Assembly: GCA_029448655.1 (NCBI GenBank) | Contig: JACCLO010000008.1 | Span: 2,232,001-2,296,000 of the forward strand | DNA: 64,000 nucleotides | Direction: 5' to 3' | Source: Wolfiporia cocos | Taxonomy: Eukaryota; Basidiomycota; Agaricomycetes; Polyporales; Phaeolaceae | Part shown: positions 32,846 to 44,843 of the stretch, one piece after another | Position numbering within the stretch: position 1 is the stretch's first letter | How the letters are laid out: every line of letters begins with the position of its first letter | Translations under genes and position numbers: made by a program | Notes under the pieces: model-generated | Database searches by the model: none | The model's input: the letters and a program-made list of their open reading frames with translations, nothing else | What the model was told of the DNA's origin: nothing

Positions 32846-35800
32846 TCACACTCTCCAGCTTCTGGCTTGCGTCGGCGAGTCAATGTCCGAGGGACTTTCT
32901 GAGAATACATCATCTCCAGGTTGTGTTATTGATGAACCGTCTTCAGGAAGTGATATTTTCGGCAGGCGCCGGATGCTGCGAGCGGGGCTGGGCACGAACG
33001 ATGGCCCCGGTGAACTTGTCCAGATGTTCACCACGCCGTCGTGACTCCCCGTGGCGAACATGCATGGATGGATCTTGTGGTTGGACGCGATACATGTTAG
33101 TTTGCCCTTCATCGACTGGCGAGAAGTTCGATGCAGAATCGCGCCCGTTTGACGATCCCAGATGTGTACCACGCCCGCTATATACAGGTCAGTCACTGGC
33201 TCATCTGCACCGAGCCTTCAGCTTTAGCAGAAAACGCACTTTTCTCCGCACACAAGATCAGTTGCTGGCCGCTGCCTCCGAAGCAGGCAGGCCCGGCGAA
33301 GTCCGCAGGTTTGTCGGGCATGTAAGTGTGTTGAAGTACCAGTCGAGCTGCGCCTCTCACTATCTCCATCCTCCACAACTGAGGGGGAGCCTGGTAGGAT
33401 GCTGTGTCACCCGAATGCATAACGGCTAGACAACGTAAGAGAGACCCACCTCGCTACCATAGCTGATGAGAGCCTCAACTGGCTCACGCTGTGCCATGGT
33501 AATGCTACACATCTCGTCGAGGACAGGAACGCGCCTACAAAATTCATCTGAGCATTGACAAGCTAAATATCAATCAACAGTTAGTACTTCTCAACAATCC
33601 GCTTTTCAAGATCATATACTGAGTGGTATATTAGTGTGGTCAGCTGCTTGGAGGAGAACAACGGGTACCGATGATTTGCTGCTGTGGTCTACACTTGAGC
33701 GGAGATAGGTTGTCAGCAGTAGTAGTCATCAAGCCGATACAAAGTAGACGCAGTCGGTCTCCTGTAACAGCCACATCACGCAATCCCATACGGCCGAACG
33801 TATGAGGATCGCCTATCACCTACAAGACGAGGTTTGTCAGGTTCGCTAATGCCGGTCAAACCAGAACACAAAAGCGCACATTCCCATTCAGATCCTACAT
33901 TATTACATCAGCGAGAGCGCGCGGAGCCAAATCAAGGGTCTGCATACCAACTGAACAACATCGGAGCCCTCAACAGACACGAAGCCTTTTGATCTCTCAG
34001 AGGTTAAAATCGTCTGGTGTTTGAAGAGGCATACCTTCTCCACCAGGAAGCCAAGCAATCGACTGCACGGCCTTATGACGGTAGATGGTATTCATGCAAA
34101 CGCCATCCTGAAGAGGTGCATCAGGTTCGATGGGGTCTGCACCTAGTACCATCATGATCAAACTTAACCACTTACATGAGTCCACACTTTGACTCCCTTT
34201 CTGAGCTGTGCCAGCAACATTGTTCCGCTTGGAGACCTCACCGCTAGTGTCAACCAAAGCAATAAATAATCCACTGTAAACTCTCTTTACCATATCACTT
34301 TTCCTCCGAAAAATCCATGAGGCTCTACCAGTGTCCGATGCAGAGTTGGCTGCGGCTGATGATACACTCTCATCAGCTGTCTACAGAAGACATGATGTGA
34401 TGAGGATCTCAGACCTCTATGCAATAAATCATAGATGTTCTATCCCAACTGGTCCGTTTCTCGATCAGTCTACGCAGGGTACATTTTACAGGAGTATATG
34501 TATACCTTGATGTTACCAAGAACCTTCCATCAGGTGAGAATTGCAAGTGGCGCACGAGTGCCATATGATCCTCGATCTGATGCGTGGCATTCAGTGTCTG
34601 CAGCTGTGGCTCTTTAATGGGGAATCGTGGGGTATCCAATGTGGGCTCCAACATGCTCCACCTTCGCAAATTGCCCTTCGCACTAGAGCGACCATGATTG
34701 ATCGAGCCGAGAGTGCTACTGCGTGCCCACCAGCGCAGCAGAATTACCGCCTGGCCAGCAGCCCTAAAACGGGCACGAGCCTTTGGATTATCATTGCGTG
34801 TGTAAGCGGGCGCAGATGGTCGATGTCGCTCTTCGGAGAGTACTGATTTGTTTGTCTCAACAATGGAGATACTCTGAGTGATGTCGTCCCAATTGTGCAT
34901 GGAGGAGAGCATTGATGTTAGCTTCTGGCAAATCCTCCGGACCCAGCCGAGAACATAGGTAATGGGCATACGCCACAAGTGATTCATCCACTTGAGGACA
35001 AAATCTCTGTATGATTTTGTTATGTTGGAGGAATCTGTGACTGGCCAATGTTCACTGCTTGGTGAATTGAACTTCCATCGCTCATGCAGAATCCAGGCAG
35101 AGACAGCCACAATACCGCTGCAGCTTATCCCAGAAAAGATGGTGGTAAGCGTAGATGTCACGATATTCTGTCTTACACGTCAAAAAGAGCATTGAAATAG
35201 TACTCAAGATGCCTACCTGGCCGGACGAGTAAGCAAAAAAGACAAGCCCCAAAGAGAAGCATGAGATGGAGAGCACAAGGAAGACAAGTGGAGATCGTTG
35301 GATCCATGTTGATACCCACCACGGAACCTGCTGATGGGGGGATCGGCTGTGATTTGTTTAAGAGTAACACATAAACACAAAGCACTTTACGTACTAGACT
35401 GCTTGGGTCCAGATAACTCCTAGTAGACTATTGATTGCGGAACCGATGCTGAAGACAAGTGCGCTGAACCAGAGAGCATTCACAGCGTCAGCCAACGCTG
35501 ACGTTGTCATCGTGTACGAAAACTGCATTGTGGTTGCAGCAACGGCGGTGAATATTGTTGCCATTGTGCTGACATTCATCAGCTTCTGACTGGCATGTTG
35601 TTGGCTGAAACGTATCGATGGTATACCTTCATTTATTGGAAGATGGCACCGTAGTAGGAAATCATTACGACTCACCAATGGCAATGAACACTGAAAGAGA
35701 CGCAGTTACATCCTCGAGTTGCTCCCCGATATCTGATGTGAGATCTTGCAGGTACTTTCTGACGGCAGGGCTTCTCAATTGTCCTGAATACTCGCCACTT

Positions 35801-37319
35801 CAGCCGCGGCGCATACTCAGTGATTCTGTGGCAAACCTTCAAATGGGCTCAAACATGATGCCCAAAACTGCACAAGACATGATGAGAAGAAATCACTATT
35901 TGTTTTCGGTACGAGTGTCACCTTCAGATCATGCCTCAAATGCTGAACAGCAGTGATAGACTTGTTGACCGCTTCATCTGTGAACTCGGGAAAGCCATCC
36001 AGGCCGTTCATTAGAATGGAGATATCGTTCGAAAATGCCAGGAACTGCTGCGGAAAATATTCAATATCTAGTTTCTGGTGATAATTGTTAGGCTGAAGAG
36101 CACGGTCATGTAGCCCCTGCTCGCTGGTCTTGTGCCCTTTTCTGTGCTTTCGACTACGTCTACTGTTGTGGTTCACGAGAGCTTCATATGGTTTGCGGGA
36201 CACCTTGCGAGGGAAAAGATCGGCAGCATTCTCGCGGAACATGAACAAAATCTGAGCTAGATCTTCACGCATATGGAATGACGATGACAAGATATCGACG
36301 GAGCTTCCTAGCTGACGACCGGCATTTGCGAAGTTTCGTAGCTGATAGCAAGTGAGATGACATGTTAGCAACGTTGATAGCGATCATGATACCTCTCGGT
36401 CAAGATCTATGATTTGCCTGTAAATGTATTGAGCCACTGTCACTATGGCAAACCGAGTGCCCAAGCTTACCGTTCGAACTTGTGGAAGGCTGCTGCGCCA
36501 AATTTCTGTATTGTTTCGTCCGCATAGTTGTTCACAAGGTCGTTGTCGTCAACTATAGGGAGCAATCAGACCTCTTGTTATCGTCATAAAAGTTGTCTTG
36601 CAGCCTACTCACATTCTATACCGCTTTCCGACCCGCTATCTAGATAGGCGTGCTGTTGGCATAATTTCACTGATTTGAGCTCGGAATGAAGTGCACACCT
36701 GGTTCACTAGCTGCTGCTGTTGAGTGATCAGATTATGTGGCCAGTAAGAGCATATCGGTCTTCACGTACATGCGGGTATCTGACTAGGGCCAAGTGTTTG
36801 CAAAGAGCTGTCTTGCATGCTGATGAAGCTGAAATGTCAATCACAAGGCTGTAGATAGCATTCCAAACGAGACGAGGGTTCTTAAGCAAAGCGTCTGTTG
36901 AGGCGCCTGCTGGGCTGTGTTTTTCTCATGCCAGATGAAAGAGCCTGTAACCGATTAGTGGCACCGCACCGGGAACTAATTGGGGTATCATAGCTGTGCT
37001 CATCGTCGTTACCGTAGCTCAAGTCCATCTGTTTCCATGTAGTAATCAAGCCGCAGTCAGATCACTGTTGGCATTCTACTTCGTATCTTATACCTTGCTT
37101 CACCGATTCGAAGGCATACCGTGATGCAACAAGATCTGAGTTTTGAGCGCTCAGCGTTCCACGCTCTTGACCTCGGGCCCAAGCAAGATCGATGCCGGCA
37201 TATCTCGAGGAGAGTCGATCGGCAGAGTTCAGAGCAACCTGAACCAGCGCTAGTGGCATGTAGTGGGGGCCTTCATTTGGTAGGCGGGTTTCCAGATTCT
37301 CAGGCTGGCTCTTTCTCGT
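32846..37319 (-). CDS. large membrane / WD40-repeat protein, fungal family of unknown function
   Basis: About 20 short exons. From the N-terminus: NEGPHYMPLALVQVALNSAD; DLSYGNDDEHSYDTPI; a helical block (RNFANAGRQLGSSVDI.., LFMFRENAADLFPRK) at 36371-36180; AFSNDISILMNGLDGFPEF; two or three membrane segments (STMATIFTAVAATTMQFSY; ALWFSALVFSIGSAIN; SPLVFLVLSISCFSLGLVF) at 35684-35220; then WD40 repeats (ALVRHLQFSPDG, SSWDRTSMIY, SPSGTMLLAQLRKGVKVWT, VQSIAWLPGGEG, GVVHIWDRQTG, GSHDGVVNIWT) to the stop at 32846. I know this architecture from Agaricomycete genomes without an assigned role. The 5' end is unresolved and may carry a frameshift near 37305. Coding-like exons upstream (to 37868) may belong to it. 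Confidence 0.7.
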
Positions 37320-37869
37320 CTGCGCTCTTCAACGACTGCTCTAATGCAATATCTTGACATCATATGGAACAAGACTTTATCTGGAATCCAGGCCATTCAG
37401 TAACAAATAGTTGTTGAAATTAAGATGAAAGCATAGTTTGGCAGATCATGCGACAAAAGCGGTACTCATATGGGCAGAGGTATCCTCGATAGGAAACGCG
37501 GACTGTAGGGATTTTGGTTGGTGAGCGAAAAGTAAAAGTTCAAATCCCAGATGCTGTGCTGTTCTCGCTGGCTGGTACTGTAATTACATCAGTCTTGTAA
37601 TCTGAATCGGACACGCAGGATTGGTGAGCATCTGAGGAGAATCAACTTTAGAGTTTTGACACTATGGAACTTACTTTACCCTGCCTCGAGCATCGAGTTT
37701 TGGGAACCATGTAGGGAAGAGCTCATCCTCCAGATTTTGGATCTCGTCGTGAGAAAGCCTCGAAGCGCAGAATATGAATTTCGAAGTTGGCGATCCCATG
37801 TATTTCTTTTTGCACAAAATGTCACACGCCAATTTCAAGCTTCTAAGCGCAGTACCTTTTCCGATCATC
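37320..37869 (-). other. coding-like minus-strand fragments, probable 5' exons of the WD40 gene
   Basis: On the minus strand, 37868-37671 reads MIGKGTALRSLKLACDILCK.. ..SHDEIQNLEDELFPTWFPKL and ends at donor-like GTAAAG/GTAAGT. Another piece near 37545-37450 reads HLGFELLLFAHQPKSLQSAF, and a third near 37350-37305 reads DIALEQSLKSADEKEPA. They are protein-like, but I could not join them in one frame. They may be first exons of the WD40 gene or a decayed copy of it. Confidence 0.4.
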
Positions 37870-38705
37870 GAGAGCGCCCCCGAGGCTGGAAACCCGATGC
37901 CTCAGCTAGATACAAGCCCTACGCACATACCACTACGGGCCCTAGCCAACAGCATCACCAGCCCCGCCTAAGAACCCTAGTCCCAGACCCCACGTCCAGT
38001 CCAACAACAACAGCCACTAGCAGTCACGTGACCCCGACCAACTACGATGAGCCCAGTAGCACCTAACCAGACCAACCCATTGCTACCTGGACCATACCTC
38101 ATCAGGTCACGACCATCCAGACTCACGGCTAGGACCCTGTCCACCCGACCAACCAAACCCTACGCCTCCCGTCTCCATGAACCACCGCCATTACCGGCCA
38201 CCCGGTCATTACCGACCAAAGGACTCACACCATTACTGGCACGGACTATGTACCATACGGACTAAGGCCCATGGGAGGCCTTAAACCCCAGCTACCCTAG
38301 TCTACGAGGAACACCGACCTCAGGGCAGCACCTGTACGACTGAGAACCCTAGCAGTCACAGGACTCTACGTACCGATCGCAGCCGATCACGCTCGATCAC
38401 CCTACGTCACGCACGGCCCGTACTGGCCAGTCCACAAGTCCCGGCAGACGTCATCCTTTAGTACCAGCATGTGGGAACCTGGGCCACCATGTGCCTTCCC
38501 CTCAGTACCAGTCCTTGGGAACCTTGGACAGCAGACGCCCCGATCACGGACATAGAACCCCACCATTACCGGCGAACCCCCGATCAACGAGAACCACCGA
38601 TCGGGCCTATCCTGCTACGTTGCCATGGACCTCCAGCGCTCCCCTAGCCGTACCAGTGCTCGTGCTCCGATGTCCTTACTGGCCACCACGTAGCACGTAG
38701 ATTAC
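37870..38705. other. C-rich strand-asymmetric block of unknown nature
   Basis: The plus strand is rich in C and A with recurring CATTACCGG/TTACTGGCC-like words and few long T or G runs. It differs sharply from flanking DNA. No coding frame fits. CCTCAGC occurs at both ends (37899 and 38704). It may be an old LTR or a satellite-like insertion. Confidence 0.35.
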
Positions 38706-38706
38706 C

Positions 38707-39108
38707 TCAGCGCTGAGGCGCCATAACATGTACAAATATATGTAGGACTATATAAACGCCAGACAGTCTTGAGCGAACCTCAGACTTGTCTTGGTCTTTG
38801 CAGCCTTGAGATGCCCGGACCAGGAAGGCGCTTTCACGTGACCCCCCTTCCCCCGGTGTGTGTCTTGAGATTGTGCTTGTGTCACAAAATGTGATCCAGG
38901 CCACCGGCGCACACTGCATGCAGACTCTCCGGATTTCCTCATGAAGGTTTGAACATGGCTCAAATGCGCCATTCTCGCCTGGAAACCATATGACAGCAAC
39001 TGCGTGGAGAGTGGCTGGATACACATGAGATACAAAGGAGGATATCCAGCCATAGTTACATGGCTGCTGTTTGGCGTTCTCAACATGATCGAAAGAGAGG
39101 TACATACT
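38707..39108 (-). pseudogene. host gene fragment next to element A
   Basis: The minus-strand frame 39105-38707 (MYLSFDHVENAKQQPCNYGW..) looks coding. If element A and one copy of its 5-bp duplication are ignored, it continues from MEEL at the other flank (42913-42927). I do not recognise the protein. It is probably a gene broken by the retrotransposon. Confidence 0.4.
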
Positions 39109-39113
39109 GAGCT

Positions 39114-39490
39114 TGACACAAGCAACACTTCAAGCAACTACTCAGGGGAATATTACTCACGTGAAAGTGTATTCCTGATCTGAGGCTACTCAAGGCGTAT
39201 AAGGCCAAGACGAGTCTGGGGTGCTACCCTGCTCGCCGGCCAGTATATATGCTATTCTACTGTTTGTACATGTTTGGCTGCTGTATAGTTATTATGTAAG
39301 CTGATAGTCCGTATTAATGTAGGTAACTCTATGATGGGTGTAGGTACACGGCACAGAGTGTCCAGGGGTCTGACAACACGTGATAGGGTGTCCGGGGTCT
39401 TGACACGTGACTGCATAGGTGTGCATTTAGATAAGGGTTTAGGCTCTAGTCACTAGTTGTTGGCTAGGTGAAAGAAATTGGCTTGTGACA
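39114..39490 (-). repeat. Element A LTR (3' LTR in element orientation)
   Basis: 377 bp, ending GCTTGTGACA. It matches 41987-42295 plus 42844-42912 with only scattered differences. Confidence 0.85.
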
Positions 39491-39523
39491 GTACCCCCTC
39501 TTCTGCTGCCAGTTTGGTTGGTG

Positions 39524-41215
39524 CTAGGAGGTCTTGGTGCACCCCTTACCAGGTGCCTCAGCCTGCATCTTGCTGCAAGAGTGGCACTTTCTCTTGAGCA
39601 AGTTTGCCCGTTCTTCTGCCATTGGCTCCGCTCGGGGAGCGTGCTCGGGCTTAGCACGCTCCTTGCCCTTGTCTGTACCCCTTGTGTCCCGGTTGCTGCG
39701 CAGCTTTTCCTCATCATGGAGTCGTCACATGGCGTTGTCCATTCGGAGGATGGCCTGTTTCCAGGATTCGTAGTCCTCCAGAATCTGGACGTTGTACCCG
39801 TGTTGTGACTTGTTGTTGACCGTGGCGGCGACAAATGCCTGATGTACCAAGGAGTAGATGTCCTTGGGGATGGCCCTGGTGACCCAGCTATGGACCACCT
39901 GGTTATTCTGGTCATACTTGGCTTCTCCCAGGAGCCGTTCTAGCTCCTGAAAGTACTTCTCGCCTTTTCCAGCCGTCATTGTGAGCCGCTCTGCCGCTAC
40001 CGCTGCCTTCTTCTCCAGGTCCGGGTCGTCAAACTTTTGGTGCAGTTCCCAGATGAACTGCTGCCAGCTCAGACGCCATTGTCCTCCGAGGTAGTGTTCC
40101 CTCATGAACGCTGTTACCCAGGAGTCGACCTTTGGACCGCGGATCAAGAACACCGCCACCCCTACCTTCTTTGAATCGGAGAAGAGGAGGGGTGCGTTGT
40201 TGTCGATGTACAGTTTGAGCCGCATGTACCAGTCAGTGAATCCGCTGCTGGTGAAGGGTTCTGGTTCCCTAACCTTGGACTTGTACTGGGGATTGGGGCG
40301 AGGTTCGGGAAGCATAGAGTACGCGTCCCACTGTGAGGACACCAGTTTCTCGGGCCGCCACATTGACGTGCGAGTTCCCTGGAGAGGCGCGGCTCCCCAG
40401 GTGTTCATGCGCGGTGCTTGTGGTGGTGGAGGTGCTGGGGCCTGCTGAACCCTTGCTGCGAATGATACCAGAGGTGTTGGGACCGGGGGCGTGTAGCCAG
40501 GCAGGAAGGGGTTCGTCTGTCGGGAGTTTCCTTGGGCCGGGGGAGTCAGGAGTGGTCAGGAACCGAGAGGAGTTTGCTGGGGCAAGTGCATGTGTACCGA
40601 TTGGACCCAGTTTTCTACCGGTCGGAACCGACTTTCAACGGCCGAGACGTTAGACCGTACAGGAGGAGGTGCTGGGCTGTGGAGTGAGGCTGCATCTCTG
40701 GCTTGGAGAGCATCCACCTGTAACCATTGTGCCTCCCGTAGGAATCGTGCTGCCATTTCTTGGGACCATGTGCCGACCGTGACCATTGCCTGGGCTACCT
40801 GCTGACATCGAGCACCGAAGTCTGCCGTAGTGGGATTCGGCGGGAACACCCATTGTAGTGCCAGCAGGGAATCGATATGTCCTAGCTGGCTTCCACCCCG
40901 AATTGTGGCTGACTGGTTCTGGGTGAGGGCGAAGGCTTCCTGGATGTGCTCGTGCTCGGGTTCACGATTCGGGGCAAAGGTGCGGACTGAGGGGAGGTAC
41001 GACAAACTGGCAACCCTGTGCTCTTCGACGGGTGTGACCTCGGATTCTCTCGGGGTGTGGATGCTATCTGCCACCGAGAGCTGTCCCACATCAGCGATGA
41101 AGGCGTCGAAGGGGTTGAATGTGTTGGATGGGGGGGCCGGGTTTCCGAGAGCAAATGCGGGGGCCGGGGCTTGTTCCGGTCGGGGGTTGCGGATGAAGTT
41201 GATGGAGTGAGCCAT
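39524..41215 (-). pseudogene. Element A gag, two in-frame TGA codons
   Basis: One frame runs from ATG at 41215 to TAG at 39524-39526 (564 codons) but is interrupted by TGA at 40556-40558 and at 39725-39727. The N-terminal third is Pro/Ser-rich. The middle (FTDWYMRLKLYIDNNAPLLF, LGGQWRLSWQQFIWELHQKF) looks like a retrotransposon Gag capsid-like region. The C-terminal KRKCHSCSKMQAEAPGKGC keeps a few cysteines but no complete CCHC knuckle. Both stops are TGA, as would follow from CGA-to-TGA decay; programmed readthrough cannot be excluded. Confidence 0.65.
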
Positions 41216-41986
41216 GTCTCATATGTAATGAAAATGGTATGTGTATGAAAGATGTAGTCGCGATTGAGACCACTACCCGCCCACTGTGGGACCTCTAGAG
41301 GCTATTGGGGTGGTAGCTATAAAATCTCGATCCACTACAAACTGAGTCCACCTCTTTTCGGAGGTGTGCCAAGAAACGCTAAGGGGTTTTCTTCCCAAAG
41401 CCGGCTAGAAAACTCAGCCTCCGAAACCTCATCCAGCCCTGAAGCTAATTCGGGATACCGGGGGCACGGGAACTATCTGCCTATGTGATGGGGCGTGTAA
41501 AATTCTACCGTAGGTCGGCAAGTGCCGGTACAGTATGTAGGCGATTTCCTGCCTCTTCAGCTGCGGGTTACATGCTGGGTTGTGTAGTAACGGGAGCGCT
41601 GTAATGCGCATATCGTCGGGGCAGTAGGCCTGTAAATAGACGACCAGTGCTTCAGTACACTGCCAGAGGGCCCCTTATTGCCTTTGATTATTATGTGACG
41701 GGTACACAGTTACTCTGGTGGGGTTGTAACCCAAAGCCTTTACGCTGTGTTGCATGACGGTGGCTCAGTAGCTTTGAAGCAACGGTAGGAGTGGTCCCCT
41801 ACACGCTGTTCGCAGTGAATCCCCCAGAACTCAAATCCCTTAACCCTGGGATGTGGTGGGTATGAAACCAAGTCACGTGTCTGGAGAACCAAAGTTTAAC
41901 AAGGATGGAAGAAGTGGTGCACTTTGCCCCTAGTGCGCCGGGGTTGCTTAGGGTAAAACCACTAAGCGGGGAGGAGACTTGTCTTA

Positions 41987-42912
41987 TGACACAAGCAACA
42001 CTTCAAGCAACTACTCAGGGGAATATTACTTGCATGAAAGTGTATTCCTGATCTGAGGCTACTCAAGGCATATAAGGCCAAGACGAGTCTGGGCTGCTAC
42101 CCTGCTCGCCGGCCAGTATATATGCTATTCTACTGTTTGTACATGTTTGGCTGCTGTATAGTTATTATGTAAGCTGATAGTCTGTATTAATGTAGGTAAC
42201 CCTATGATGGGTGTAGGTACACGGCACAGAGTGTCCGGGGGTCTGACAACACGTGATAGGGTGTCCGGGGGTCTTGACACATGACTGCATAGGTGTGTTA
42301 CGATTTTACCAGGTACACTCGAATATTCTGGATTGACGCCTCACCGTGTATGAGGACTTAGCGTTCAACCGCTGTACCCAGCGCTCTATTTCTAGGGGCC
42401 TCCGTTCAACCGTAGGCCCTGTTTCATGTATAACAACCCTATGCCCACTCTCTGTATTCGCATCGCATTCTAGCTGATATTCTGTGTATAATAACAGTAG
42501 TTTTATGTTTCATCCCTTGTTGTGCTCAACCGCAACACTTCTCCTTTATTACTTATATCATTAGCCTGACGGACTTAATAGTAGCAGTACCAAGGACACT
42601 ATGACCCCGATTAACAGACCGTAGTATATAACCTGATGTAAATACCGGTCGAGTTCCTCAACTCGACCTTGTTGAATTACAAGGATCTTATACTCGTTCT
42701 CAAAGGCTTGAGCAATTAAGCCTGCAGCTTGTATATCGACGCTCTGACTCTGAAGAGTCTGACGAGCAGTGCGCTGCTCGATACGCTGAGTAACTCGACT
42801 TAGTTATTTTGTGTTGAACGGATATTCGATCCGTAACAAGGTGCGCGTTTAGATAAGGGTTTAGGCTCTAGTCACTAGTCGTTGGCTAGGCGAAAGAAAT
42901 TGGCTTGTGACA
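41987..42912 (-). repeat. Element A LTR (5' LTR), interrupted
   Basis: Copy of the 39114-39490 LTR split at 42295 by a solo LTR of the element-B family. Confidence 0.85.
42296..42838. repeat. solo LTR of the element-B family nested in element A
   Basis: 543 bp, TGTTAC...GTAACA, with target duplication AGGTG at 42291-42295 and 42839-42843. It is clearly related to the element B LTRs but more diverged than those two are from each other. Confidence 0.88.
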
Positions 42913-44243
42913 GAGCTCTTCCATCTGTAATTGAGGGAGATATTGAGATTCAGTTCTGCACACTCATGATCAATCAGTTTCAATAGGACATTAAAAAGTA
43001 CATACCACTGAAGTTTTGAGTGATTGCTCCATCCAGAAAGAGCAAAGCGGATAGATCCGCTGTGAACACCTGGAGTGTTCTCTGTGCAGACAGAAATATC
43101 TGCTGCATGCTCATATCTGTGAGAGTGACCAATCAGAGAGGTATCAGCCTCACGTCTTCACAAGATTGTGTCATCAGCAAAATGCGAGAAAGTAGATAAG
43201 CATAGATAAGCGTCGTCAGTCTTGTAAATGTAGTCAGACTGGTATAGGCTGATAAAATATGTTTTGTATTTTGACATCTTGGAAAATACCGGGGCATCTG
43301 GTAAATTGTTGCAAAGTCGCGGGTGGCATCTGGTGATAACTTGAAAAGTTGAGGAGGCATCTGGTGAGTTGTTGCCAATCACCCACCAGTTTCTGGGCCT
43401 GCTGGGGCAGACAGTATTGGCTCAGATATTATATTGGGGCAAATTGCCCAGGCTGATGATAAATCTGGGGCACTCGAGGTACATCAAATCAGAATTCAAT
43501 TGGTGTGTGTGATTACATAATGAAGTACTACGAATGGCACAGAAGGAGCAAGAATGCTAGGTATTCGGGGATGGAAGTAGGGCAGCGCCAGTGCATGTCA
43601 GAGAGTTGGTATGGCTGGTACATGTAGTACAATGCACAGTTCCTATGTAGGGCTGGTTAGTACATGAAAATCTGAGGATTGGCCGCACGTATCAGAGATG
43701 TGACAGGAAGTCCCTGGCTGGGGAGCCGAAGTGAACACATCACCTGTGAGTAATCAGACCATTGCTTCAATGGAAAGGATTGCACAAGACTTACTGTTGA
43801 AGTAGCGTGTGCGGCGCCGCAAGTTTCGGGGTGTGATCGGCAGTGCCTGGCGCGATCGGTGACGGCGGTGGTCCGTGCGTAAGGAGTAGTTTAGTATTTA
43901 GGTGGAAAAAGTACCTGTACGCACCTCAGCTGTTTGTACTCAACGTACTGAAATCTAGTCACTGCGAATTGATGAGCACGTGAGTGCGACATTGCGGAAT
44001 GCGCACAGGAAAAGTCAACACTTACTGCGCGACATAATTCTCAAACTAATCCTAGAGCAGTGGCCGGACATGCAGACGCAAATTCTGTTAGAATTACATT
44101 GAGGTGAGCGACACGGTGAAATTTGCAGTGATGAGCCGGTGCCAAGGTAAATTGTGTAAGGGTACGCACCTTGTGCATATACTTAGCACGTGGGAATGTG
44201 GTGTGTGCACCTCGTCGGTTTGTAGCGCTGGTGTGACCTGCTG
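42913..44243 (-). pseudogene. host DNA between elements A and B, coding-like pieces
   Basis: The minus-strand stretch near 43095-43015 reads QIFLSAQRTLQVFTADLSAL and runs into a GTATGT donor; LNLNISLNYR follows near 42945. It looks like exons of the same host gene that continues across element A. The remainder (43400-44240) shows no frame. I do not recognise the protein. Confidence 0.35.
43287..43376. repeat. short imperfect tandem repeat, about 36-bp unit
   Basis: GGCATCTGGT recurs three times (near 43289, 43323 and 43354), each followed by a related TAAATTGTTGC / GATAACTTG / GAGTTGTTGC sequence. Confidence 0.5.
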
Positions 44244-44248
44244 AACTC

Positions 44249-44790
44249 TGTTACAGTTCCACCAGGTACACTCGAATATTCCGTTTGACGCCTCACCGTG
44301 TATGAGGACTTAGCGTTCAACCGCTGTACCCAGCGCTCTATTTCCAGGGGGCCTCCGCTCAACCGTAGGCCCTGTTTCATGTATAACAACCCTATGCCCA
44401 CTCTCTGTGTCCGCATCTCATTCTAGCTGATATTCTGTGTCCAACCACAGTGGTTCCATGTTTCATCTCTTGTTGCGCTCAACCGCAACACTTCTCCTTT
44501 ATTACTTATATCGTTAGCCTGACGGACTTAATAGTAATAGTACCAAAGACACTATGACCCCGATTAACGGATCACAGTATATAACCTGATGTAAATATCG
44601 GTCGAGTTCCTCAACTCGACCTTGTTGACTTCAAGGATCTTATACTCGTTCTCAAAGGCTTGATTGCTCAAGCCTGCAGCTTGTATATCGACGCTCTGAC
44701 TCAGAGGAGTCCGACGAGTAGTGCGCTACTCGATACGCTGAGTAACTCGACTTAGTTATTTTGCGTTAAACGGATATTCGATCCGTAACA
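44249..44790 (+). repeat. Element B 5' LTR
   Basis: 542 bp, TGTTAC...GTAACA. A TATA-like AGTATATAACC lies near 44577. It contains several small hyphenated palindromes (TCGAGTTCCTCAACTCGA). Confidence 0.92.
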
Positions 44791-44843
44791 GAAGGTCGAG
44801 CTCTAACAAAGCTCACTCACCGAAGTGCAAGCCTATGCAATGA

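Larger units (their letters stand above)
39114..42912 (-). mobile_element. Element A: gag-only LTR retrotransposon with nested solo LTR
   Basis: Near-identical LTRs bound it (39114-39490 and 41987-42912, the latter enlarged by a 543-bp nested LTR). They have 10-bp near-inverted ends TGACACAAGC / GCTTGTGACA. The 5-bp target duplication GAGCT is at 39109-39113 and 42913-42917. Internal DNA encodes only Gag, on the minus strand. On that strand a purine tract (AGAAGAGGGGG) abuts the 39114-39490 LTR, as expected for a polypurine tract. No protease, RT or integrase is present, so the element is non-autonomous and must be moved by a partner. Confidence 0.85.

Noticed and set aside
43133..43382. Minus-strand frames of 74-81 codons
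   Set aside because: They are created by the local imperfect repeat and lack any family features.
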